64,000 bases of DNA from Nematostella vectensis. Lineage: Eukaryota; Cnidaria; Anthozoa; Actiniaria; Edwardsiidae. The stretch lies in NCBI RefSeq assembly GCF_932526225.1, contig NC_064039.1:5717001-5781000 (forward strand), in the 5' to 3' direction. The notes beneath the pieces were generated by a model. It made no database searches, was not told where the DNA came from, and saw only the letters and a program-made list of their open reading frames with translations. This document shows, one piece after another, positions 34,301 to 64,000 of the stretch. The position numbers and the translations under genes are program-made. Each line of letters opens with the position of its first letter. Position 1 is the first letter of the stretch.

Positions 34301-37300
34301 TCAAAACAAAAAATAAAACAAAGAAAATCAAAAAAGACTGGGCCCGTCACACCAGAGAACGCCCAAAAGTAAAATCTTTAAATGTGAGTAAAAAAGTAAA
34401 ATAAACGCCTGAGCGCGCGCTAGTTTGCCACCCAAACAGTCACGTTGTCTCTTAGCGGAGGTCCCCTGTTAAGCATAAGAATCCTCGATCCCCCCCCACC
34501 AACTTTAGCCCACATCAACCATTTGAAAGTCCATCGCTTAATACTCTGTGTTATTTGTTGTAACAGGGAAAGCAAACTCACGCGACTTCTACAAGACTCA
34601 CTGGGCGGACGAACTAAGACTTCCATCATTGCTACCATTTCTCCCGCTCTTTGCAACATCGAGGTAAATAAAAGTATAAAATTTACGGACCAAATGAAAA
34701 AAGAAATAAAGCAACGATTGGCTCATTCAACAAATATTAATCTAGCCAAGGATCTCCTCCTAAGATTGCAACATCAAATATTTTGATGGTCTAGAGCATA
34801 GAGCAAGCATGTTAGCAGGCGATATTTCCCTCATCCGTGTGTACTTTTGTGATGTTGTTTAATACTTTTTGTTTTGTTTTGTTTTGTTTTATTTTTTTTA
34901 TATACTTTTTGTTGTTCTTAGGAAACCCTGAGTACCCTGGACTACGCCCATCGCGCAAAGAACATCCTGAACAGACCAGAAGTCAACCAGAAGCTGACCA
35001 AGAGAGCTCTGATCAAGGTGAATACTCCTTACACCACGTCTCCCGCATATCTCATTCATGCAAAGAAAAAAAAAGGACATACCCTATTTTCTTGTATTTT
35101 GCAGGAGTATACAGATGAAATTGAAAAACTGAAGAAGGATCTCTTTGCTGCCCGAGAAAAGAATGGCATCTTCCTATCTGAAGACAGCTACAGTGCTATG
35201 CAAAACACCATCCAGTCCCAAACCTCCCGTATCACCCACTTCGAGACCAGGCTACCGGAGATGGAAGCCGATTTCGCAGCAAAGATTGAGGCGATGGAGG
35301 CGGAGCTCCAAAAGGTCACAGAGCTCTTTACTGACACCAAGAACGAGTTAGAGCAGACATGCGAGGTGCTACAAGACACCAAAACTGACTTGCATAAGAC
35401 CAAGGCAACGTTGTCGGACACCAAGTACAGCCTTAAGGCTACCGCGGTCGATCGTGACGAGAAAGAGTTCCTTCTCAAAGAGCATGTTCGGCAGGAAGTC
35501 CAGCTACACGAAAAAGCCACGAACCTTGTCGGCGTGGTTCGGGAGAGTGTCACTGACGTGCACGGTCTGCATGAAAAACTCGGTCGGCAGCGTTCGGTTG
35601 AAGACCACAATAGGAATGCTAAGGACAAGTTTCGGCGGGAGTTTAGCGAGCGTGTCGGAGAGGTGATCGACAACCTTAGTGAGTTCAAGGAAGAGAGCAC
35701 TTCGTTCTGCTCCAACATCTCTCAAAGCATTGGTACGTTAGTTATTGTTTATGGTTTGGATCCTTCCTGTGCTGTGCGGGCTAAATTTAACAAATACATT
35801 ACCATAGCGCAGTATTGTTAAGTGTTTTTCCGATTTGACTTTTCATTTTAGGTATGCTGATAAGCAAGAAGTCGGAAGAGACCAATGACCTGCAGAAGCA
35901 GATGGATAGGATGGCTAATGATTTGCTGGAACGTATGGTGGAGATCTCTAATAACGCGAAGGTACATGATAAAGATGAATGTGGCGATGGTGGTCATGCA
36001 ATTAGGCGATGGGATAATAATATGGTGATAGTGGTTATTTTTATGATTAGGTGAATACACATTGGCGGATCTAGCTTTTTGCTAAAGGGGGGATTGGCTC
36101 AGTGACAAAGGGGGAGGGGATAATTGTTTTGTTACATATTGCTTTCTGGCAGCCCAAAGGGGGGGGGGGGGGGGTGGTTAAATCCCCTAAAACCCTCCCA
36201 TTAGATCCGCTACTGATGCAAAGCTGCTGATAATGGTTGTGGTGGTGGGGTGAAGATAACAATGTTGTTGTTGATTGTTGTGATGTTGATGATGTGTAGT
36301 GATATCAATAACACAATGATGGTGGTGGTCGTGGTGTTGGTGCTTACGATGTTTTTAACTATGGTGCTTTTGCTATTGGTGGTGTTGGGGGAGGGTCGGG
36401 CTGGTTTTGTTATCATCATGATGTTCATGGCTAGTGAGCCCAGTGATTCGTAATTTTTCCACAATGATAAGAAAAGTTTTCATTTTCTTTTCAGACTCAA
36501 GTAGAAACGTCTGCCAGCTGGCATCACGACGTAGCTAAAGACGTTGAGAACAAGAAGGTTATTTGATGTTGGATTCGTAAACTCAAGCAAACGCATTTTC
36601 TGAACGCATTTTCTGAACGCATTTTCTGAATGTCTTGATCATGTATCTAACTCATGTTTGGTCTGCTTTTCAGGGAGAAGTGGTGCACATGGTGCAAGAT
36701 TTCCAGGACTCTCTGTTCGTCCCTCAAATGCGTACTCTTCAGGATGCGTTGGCAACTCAGACCCGATACATGATGGACCTCAGTAATCTTTTCACGACTA
36801 TGGTAAGAAGATGAAAGGAAGACCACATGACCCCAAGTTTTATATACCTAATGCTGTTAGACATGTTCCGCTCCTTGTAAAGCTTGAACGGGTTATATGT
36901 AACCATTGTTGATTTTACGGATTTAACCCTGTAGACTGACATATGCTCTTTGTGCTTCCATCTTCCCACCAGATGACCCAGTACAACGAGCAAGTCCAAC
37001 ACTTCATTGATGGCCAAGGATCAATCTTGAAAAGCCTCTCACAAGTAGTGGAGAGTCACACATGCCAACAGGTCAGTGCCCTCTCCCTCCCCTCCCCTCT
37101 CCTAACAAGTAGTGGAGAGTCACACATGCCAACAGGTCAGTGCCCTCTCCCTCCCCTCCCCTCTCCTAACAAGTAGTGGAGAGCCACACGTGCCAACAGG
37201 TCAGTGCCCTCTCCCTCCCCTCCCCTAACAAGTAGTGGAGAGCCACACGTGCCAACAGGTCAGTGCCATCTCCCTCCCCTCCCCTAACAAGTAGTAGAGA

Positions 37301-40300
37301 GTCACACGTGCCAACAGGTCAGTGCCATCTCCCTCCCCTCCCCTCCCCTCCCCTAACAAGTTGTGGAGAGCCACATGTGCCAACCGGTCATTGCCCTCTC
37401 CCTCCCCTCCCCTAACAAGTTGTGGAGAGCCACACATGCCAACAGGTCAGTGCCCTCTCCTTCCCCTCACCCTCCCCTAACAAGTTGTGGAGAGCCACAC
37501 GTGCCAACAGGTCAGTGCCCTCTCCCTCCCCTCCCCTAACAAGTAGTGGAGAGCCACACGTGCCAAAAGGTCAGTGCCCTCTCCCTCCCCTCCCCTAACA
37601 AGTAGTGGAGAGCCACAAGAGCCAACAGGTCAGTACCCCATCCCCCTAACAAAAAAGTGGAGAGTCGTTTTTACACATATAATTAACACGGTAGCATATT
37701 GTTAGCACGGTAGCTAGTACCATAGTATTTTACGGAGCCCGGGAAGTTGTAGATCGCCTACTTTTTTTTTTGGATCGTGTTCATTTTTTACGGGATCTCG
37801 CGTACATTTTTGGGGATTGCGCTAATTTTTATTTTTTTGATCGCGTACAGGTAAGAGTGCTGGCGAGGGAGATGTGGTGTAGATGAGACTTATAATTTAG
37901 CGTGATGGGTGTGTGTGTGTGTTACAATGGTAGTGGTGCAGAGGTCGATTTTAAATTTGTGAGGTTATGGTGTAAATGTGGGTGATAAAATATCGGTACC
38001 ACCACTCTTACCTATACACCATACCACTTTTTTTCCCCACCAACACAGCCATTAGCCATCTCCATACCACACCATATTATTATTATTATTTTTTTCTTTT
38101 TCACCTACCCACCACACACTACCACAACCTATTCTATAGTCCCACTTTATCTTTTCACCACCCTCCTCCACATACTAGTCTAGCCTATCCACCTTTTCAC
38201 CGTAATTACATTACTACCATCTCCACTCTACATTACCTTACTAGCCATCCTTCACCATCACCCTCCAACATCACCATACCATATGATCACACCCACCTCA
38301 CTACTACACCACTTTAAGTCGAGAAAAAAGTCGAGAAAAAAGTCGGGAAAAAAGTCGAGAAAAAAAAATGAGCGCGATCCCCAAAAATGTACGCGCGATC
38401 CCCTAAAAAATGAACACGATCCAAAAAAAAGTAGGCGATCTACAATGGCACTTCCCGGGCTCCGTAGTATTTTGATGTATCCCGGCACACCCAGTCATTG
38501 TTTCACCTGCACTGTGGATGAAGTAAGGCAATTACATTGTATTTTTTTTATTTCCTTATAGACCGAAACACTTGACAAAGTTACTAAAGGGACAAATAAA
38601 GTCGTCAAAAACCAAATTAACCTGCAAAAGGTATTGCGTTAATTCCATGCCTGTTTGAGTAAAGAATTTATACTGAGTGACGGTCTGGCACTGTTCATAT
38701 TTTTCAGGACTTGCAGGAAGAATTCATGAAGGAGATCGTGTCTTCCCTGCAAGCGGTGATGGAGAAGCAGAGGAAGAAGCTTGCGGAGGATATGGAGGCC
38801 GTTCACGAGGTTATCAACCTATCGAAAGCACAGGAGGAGTCTATGGCCACCGAGTTTAAAAGGTTTTTCTTTCTTTTTTAAAGTTTCGCTAAATCACCGC
38901 TTTAACATAGTCCTCTCATAGGGCTTTCTTTCGGTGACCACGAGGGAGCGCCCGAAAAAACAGCTGGGTCGAGCAGGTTATTTTCTATCTACTATCTGTT
39001 GTCCTCGCAGTGGTTTATCACCTTTTCCTTTCTGTTTTCTGCAGTCGCGGCGATGCAATGCTCAACTGTGCGGGTCAGTTTGCCCAAAGCTGCGCTGATG
39101 TCGCGCAGAGGAATATTTTTGAAGTGAACAAGAACACAGAATCGGTATGAAATTAGGCCAGAAGACATATATTCTTATTGTATGATAACCGTAGGTGTAA
39201 TAAGCTGTGTTGATATCTCTGAATGCTGAAACACTTTTGTTCTCGTTTTTCAGGCAAGAGCTGGAGTTAGCAGCTCTGAGAATCTCTGTCAGAACATGGA
39301 AGATGGAGTTACATCAAACACCTCTAACGTGTCGAAGGTGAGGTTTACATCACACTGATGTCTTTCAACAACAACAGAAACAACCAAACAGATGTGGTCA
39401 ATTGACCCAAAGCAAAGGGAATACACAGTATACGAGTTCCCGCTCTTTTTTATTGGGTTTTGAGCTGGCGTTTGCATGTTGTTTGATTGACAAATGTTTG
39501 ATTGATTATCACATCTTTCTTCCATGTTTTTTTTTTAGCTCGCAGAGAAGTGGCAAGTTATGCTGAATGAATCTTTTACTCAACATCTGGACGCCATCAA
39601 GTCATCTTGCGGCCAACAACAAGACGTTGTTAACGTGAGTATTGGATTAGTCTTGCACTTCTTCCCCTTTCCTGAGCCCTTCAAATTTACAGCGTTTTGT
39701 TTATAACCAGAGAACCAAAGAAGACCTCCTTAGACCCAAAGAAGAGATAAAATCGCAAATGGAAGCCAACCAAGAGGCCCTCCGTCAAAATGCATCGTCA
39801 TGGCAGCAGTCACTCGATAACCAATCAGAGGCTGTCACTAAATGGTCACATGACCAGACCCAGGCGGTGCGGGATGTTGGTGCGAGCGTGGAGAAGCTGC
39901 TGACGGAGGATATGCTAGAGGTGGTATCAACAGGTACACCATATACTACTAACAGCATGTTGTTCTTGTATACAGCCAGCTCTTATGTTTCTTTTAGATA
40001 TTTTAGTTCTATGTGGCTGACCACTGACATCACATTTTGCAAGAAGTTCAAAATATTAAATCTTCTTTGAAATCTCAAAAAGCTTAGTAATCATCCGAAA
40101 ACCCTAATGAAATAGGTTACATTTCGCTTGAATCACCTTGAAATCTAATTCATCCTACGATAAAAAAGAGTTCAGTTATATTTCTAGAATTTATCAAACA
40201 ATGCAAAAGAGATTGAGATTAAAATTATTGAAAAACGATTATGCTATAAAAAATATTAAACAACAAACAAGCAAGAAACATTGTCTCACAGGTCGATTCA

Positions 40301-41794
40301 ACGTCTTGTTTGTGACTCCACATTCATCATTTGATATTTCTCTCTGGATTCATATGATGGGTTTGTTCGTGTTGTACGTATTGCCCTATGAGACTTATTC
40401 GTTATTCTTTTTGTAAGGCGAGACTCCTCAGAGGCGGGAATTCTCATTCCCCACCCACATGAACAAGACTTCACCTCACGACAGGCTGCTTATGAGATTC
40501 CGTGAGTCGTACGTGCCGCCCCTGACGCCGGAATTGACCGCAAAGGTATGCATACTCTTACGAGGTTTCGCACTAGGGTGGTTTAGATCCAGGAAGCCGC
40601 CAAGAGGACGCCGGAAAAAAATGCGCGAACGCTGACGATTCGTGGCCTGACCGCTGCTGTCCTATTGCCAGCGTCCTGGATCTGATCTAAATCTCCCAAC
40701 AAGCTTTTGAAGCACGTCAAAAGTAATGTGCCATTTTCCAGATGATGGAATTTATGAGCGAGCTCAGGTTGGAGTTTGTTTACAGTTTTTGATGTTTCAA
40801 GCTAAAGCTAAACACTTGGTAAATCCAAACACCTGGATGGGTAAATTAAAAAAAAAGCTGCTTTTATTTTCAAAAAGGCTGTAAAAAAACCCTGACCTAC
40901 CAAAGCACACGTTTGGAAAAGTCCCGCTCGGCAAGGCAGGCAAGGGATTCGCGATTGTTTTTTTTTTCATTAACTTTACAAATAATAACTATCCATTTTC
41001 TCTCAACGGTTTATAAGTTCCGTCCAGAGCATTTGCAGATTTTGACAGTCCCTAATTTGGCGTGCGTGTTCGCTTTTCTCGTTTTGTTTCGCCATCCCAG
41101 TCGCAGGCGGTCTAACCTGGACGTTCTGTGTTTGGTTATCGAGACCCAACGCACCTTTTTCGCGGTTCATCTCTGAACATTGGAAACCCGATTAAAAGTT
41201 TTAAAACAAGCTTTTGTAAATTCCAGACCGTATCGAGCGTGTCTAGCGATGAAGGCGGGATCCCTGTCTTCGAGTTGAGCTCTGCAAGTACTGAGACCGT
41301 GCCACGTGACCAGGACCCCGAGAGCCTGGGCTCTAGCGAGGACGAGGAAGAAGAGGTTGTACTCAAGGTGACGGAGGAAGAAGAAGATGGCAAGGAAAAC
41401 GTCTTTGCTGTACCCAAGGTTGGGTTTTTGTATAGTGTACCTCGACACCCTTGTCAGTCTCGTTTCCAGGTCCTCAGAGCATGCGACACTGACTTGGCTC
41501 GCTCATCTCTTTGAGCCCAAACCTTGTTAGGGTGTTTTCTACCTGAGGCTTCTTTGATCCCGCGATAATGAATGACGAAAGGATCGATTTAGATTGATTT
41601 TAGATCGATTAGAAATCCAGCAAGTAATTCTTTTCTTTCTCTTTCAGACTGTCGCAAAAATGAGAACCACATGTTACACTAACACCAATGGAAAGGAGAA
41701 TAAGTCGGGAGATAGCAAGATTCCACAACCGAGCAAACTTAGGACCCCCGTCGATAGAGCCAAGATGCCACTGCGCTCCTGCAACACGAAATAA
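31347..41794 (+). CDS. KIF11: Kinesin-5 (Eg5/BimC) mitotic motor
   Basis: Plus-end-directed homotetrameric kinesin that slides antiparallel spindle microtubules. Twenty-four exons give 1,112 aa: 31347–31414, 31888–32118, 32309–32384, 32566–32631, 32839–32958, 33062–33186, 33580–33670, 33956–34101, 34567–34663, 34922–35017, 35105–35732, 35852–35961, 36495–36557, 36674–36802, 36973–37071, 38562–38630, 38708–38862, 39045–39144, 39254–39337, 39539–39634, 39711–39933, 40418–40545, 41227–41418 and 41648–41794. The N-terminal motor has P-loop GQTGTGKT (102–109), switch I NAHSSRSH (to 232), switch II DLAGSE (261–266) and a long loop 5 ([21 protein letters not shown]). The neck linker runs into a long coiled-coil stalk. 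The BimC box [12 protein letters not shown] carries the conserved Cdk1-type Thr-Pro (T960). A Glu-rich tail follows. The family is about 1,050–1,070 aa in vertebrates. ATTAAA at 42458 and 42465 may be poly(A) signals. Confidence 0.97.
36063..36214. mobile_element. GCGGATCTAG-ended MITE in KIF11 intron
   Basis: Second copy of the element at 20988–21142, same orientation: GGCGGATCTAGCTTTTTGC, TTGGCTCAGTGACAAAGG, TTTCTGGCAGCCCAAAGG, then TTAGATCCGCTACTG. A G-run of about 16 differs in length between copies. Confidence 0.78.
37042..37650. repeat. Minisatellite made from KIF11 exon 15 donor
   Basis: Ten copies of a unit of about 57–66 bp. It begins AAGTAGTGGAGAGTCACAC, contains CATGCCAACAG/GTCAGTG and ends in a CTCCCTCCCCTCCCC tract. 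The first copy's left half is the last 30 nt of exon 15, so every following unit repeats an exon end plus a complete 5' splice site. Confidence 0.93.
37731..38466. mobile_element. 736-bp MITE with about 120-bp terminal inverted repeats
   Basis: The left end TACGGAGCCCGGGAAG and right end CTTCCCGGGCTCCGTA are perfect complements. Complementarity continues imperfectly for about 120 bp (GTAGATCGCCTAC, GGATCGTGTTCA and others). It is flanked by a perfect 6-bp duplication GTATTT (37725–37730 and 38467–38472). The interior is pyrimidine-rich and non-coding. It lies in the KIF11 intron between exons 15 and 16. Confidence 0.9.
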
Positions 41795-43986
41795 GACGAC
41801 AGCACTAGCGTTATTAGGCTTTAGCTAAATACTGTTGCATGCCGTCGTCAAAGGAATCAATTGTAATGTAACAGGTTTCTTTGATTTTTTTTTTCTACGT
41901 CGTGGACGCTTGTCCGGTACACACACACAAAATCGCAAGAATTTGGAATTTACATTTGAAGAATAGATCTGACATGCGTCCATTCCGCCTTGTTTCTTGG
42001 TGTGAAAGAAATGTTTACTGAAATATGTACTGTGAGTGGACAGGAAAAAATGTTTCTCAATTTTACTTAGAATAGAAATCCTCGATTAACATTAGGTGAC
42101 CCGGTTTATGGAAATGCATACTTTATTTTCAAAATAGTCACACGAAGAATTCTTGACTACTAAATTATAGTCTTAGCCCCACCCAAGCTGCTATCAGGGA
42201 AACGGTTATCGTGCATCTTGCTCGAAAGCTGTTTGATTTGGTAAAATCGTCATTATATCACATGGGGTATGTCTGTAACTCACATAGTTTTCTGCCCGAG
42301 CCCCATCACTTCATGGGGGTAGAGGGTTGCCACGGCTAGATATACATGACTTCTCACCCCCGTCCCGCCCTAACCACTTTGGAGAGGAGGGTAATCGTGA
42401 AGTGTTGGTAACAATCTTCTGATGTATAGTGCTTAAAACTAATGTACATACTCTATCATTAAAATTAAAATTTATTTTTATATGAATTCTGTTGTTTTGC
42501 TTGTCTTATACCCGATGAGCCCGTAAACCATCCCACGACTGGCATGCAAGCACTTGGAAATACTGTGCAAACACATAACAGGGGAGGGGTAGACTCGTAC
42601 CCAGTCGTTACAATCCAACCAGAGCAGTAGTTCAAATGAGTGCCAGAACATTCAGACCATCCAAATTCATTTCATGAAATGATGTATCGAGCTCACCAGT
42701 GTCGTCCACCGTCTTGGATTTTACGAAACGAAAATATCGTCTAATTGAACAGGGAACCACCGAAAATAGAACTAAATGGTTTACAACGAGTGTGTGTAGG
42801 TAGGCCCTTGAACTTGTGCACAAAAATAAGTTAAAAAAAGGTCATAAAAACGCTTGCTTGCAAGATATTTCCTGAGTTCTGCCAGACGTCAAGCGAATTC
42901 CGAAACCGCATCCTGACCGTCATGCATCGCGCGGAGTCTGGGTACGAGACTGGGGGAGGGGCACGGGGGGCGCTTGCCCTCACACTTTTCTGATAAGACG
43001 TGTTTTTTTTCCTCGGTAATCCATTCTCTCCTTTCTCCTGCCAGTGCCTTCGGTTGGACTGACGTCCTTCTAACACAGGCTTCGTTCAAGTTTGAAAAGC
43101 ATCTAAAAAATAGACGAAAGAGGCGCAATACGCATTTCAGTTTGAGGGATGCTATTTCAGAAATAATATTTGTCAAGAATTTTTGTTGCATGTCTTCGCG
43201 CTACAATATTGTTAGGTACCAGTTTTTTCCCGTCATGAACGTACGGTTTTTACAAGTACCTAAATAGTGTGACATTTGTGACATGTATAAATCGATTGCT
43301 TGATAAATCTTCTTTAGCGCATGGGATATAACCAAGAACAGAAATGGAAGTAAAAAAAAAAATAATAATAAAGGCATAAAAAGTAATGATGAGTAATAGA
43401 AAAAAAGGTAGAGCCAATTGCCCGAGAATCGAACCTCCTCAGATCAAAAGTAGCGAGAGAAAAAATAGACCATACTTCCAGACATACGCTGAAACGCCGT
43501 ATGGCAGCTTGAGCTTTACGGCTAGGCTGGAGATTTCGGCCTCAGCACCGCTATCTAGCGAACTGTACAACACGAAGGAACCTGAGGTACCCGCGCATTA
43601 ATGGGGAGGCAATAACCAGGACCCCAGGCCTGTCTTAAACGGTTACGCCACGCACAGCTCGCTAAGATGTAACCAGAAAATTATCGGGGTCTTTTTCACG
43701 CTTGTGTCTTTTGGGAATTAGGTCATAGGTAACAACTACTCCCCCCTCCCCCCCCCCCCCCCCCCCCACCCCCCAACGAGGTTTGTGCTGGCTGCGCGTA
43801 CCTGGATTCGAAGAAAATTAGGTCAGCGGAGTGCCGCGTGAAGAGACGCAAGAATGACGTTTGGCCGCCATGTTGGAAGAGATGGACGAGGGACGAAAAA
43901 ACTGACGAACTTTCATCAAACGTTTTTACCTTAATAACCTAATAAATCCCTAAAAAACACATAAACTACAAGAGTGAAGGTCTAAT
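41795..43986. other. KIF11–SNRNP200 intergenic region
   Basis: Same-strand spacer. It holds the KIF11 3' end (ATTAAA at 42458 and 42465), a C-homopolymer tract at about 43741–43775, and the SNRNP200 promoter. Short open frames here have no recognisable family features. Confidence 0.55.
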
Positions 43987-63801
<19,815 letters not shown>

Positions 63802-64000
63802 GTATGCCTTTGCTGCTGAATTCCATTTGATGAAATAAATGTTCCAGTCATTTTATTGCATACTTCTGGTAAAAAGGTTTGAGAGGTAGAGAATTGTTAG
63901 AAGTGATTCATTTTGTGCAGGATGGCCCTGACATGACCTTATGTTGTGCACAGTAAACTATACTATGTTATGTGTCTCTGATTATCATCTGTGTGCGTGG

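Overview
This window is eukaryotic: intron-rich genes with GT–AG introns, one to several kb between genes, many tandem minisatellites, and several short inverted-repeat transposons. Gene content (an ETS factor, an astacin–PLAT protease, KLHDC2, kinesin-5/KIF11 and SNRNP200/Brr2) and the ancestral-looking, vertebrate-like exon structure point to an invertebrate animal. An anthozoan cnidarian such as a sea anemone is my best guess, but that is inference; no sequence here proves the species. All exon models below were joined by hand from splice sites, reading-frame phase and protein similarity recalled from known families.

Layout. 1–2.2 kb: no supported gene. 2.2–5.7 kb (+): 3' part of an ETS-domain transcription factor of ELF/ESE type with an AT-hook-like exon. 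5.7–18.9 kb: gene-poor, repeat-rich. It holds a 242-bp higher-order satellite (7.3–8.5 kb), two oppositely oriented tandem arrays of about 356-nt units that each carry a type I hammerhead ribozyme (9.5–10.1 and 12.5–13.4 kb), a foldback element between them, and three copies of an unidentified dispersed repeat. 18.9–22.6 kb (+): complete secreted astacin metalloprotease with a C-terminal PLAT domain. 24.9–31.0 kb (−): complete 13-exon KLHDC2-like kelch protein (404 aa). 31.3–41.8 kb (+): complete 24-exon kinesin-5 (1,112 aa), head-to-head with KLHDC2 across a 328-bp shared promoter. 44.0–63.8 kb (+): first 29 coding exons (1,523 codons) of SNRNP200/Brr2, running off the right edge.

Two things stand out. 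First, the hammerhead arrays: five ribozyme copies with a complete stem I / stem II / short stem III fold, four with an intact core and one with a core-destroying G-to-A change. They are organised as retrozyme-like dimers with recurrent inverted junctions. Second, at least six minisatellites or tandem duplications in this one window are built from exon–intron boundaries (KIF11 exon 15 donor; SNRNP200 exon 5 donor, exon 14 donor, exon 16 acceptor, exon 23 acceptor; KLHDC2 terminal exon). Splice sites of housekeeping genes, including a core spliceosome helicase, are therefore surrounded by up to about 35 decoy copies. In the 35-copy array the position of the true acceptor AG is changed to AC in all the copies I read.

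The genes do not form a pathway. KIF11 and KLHDC2 share a promoter region, and SNRNP200 follows KIF11 on the same strand after 2.2 kb.
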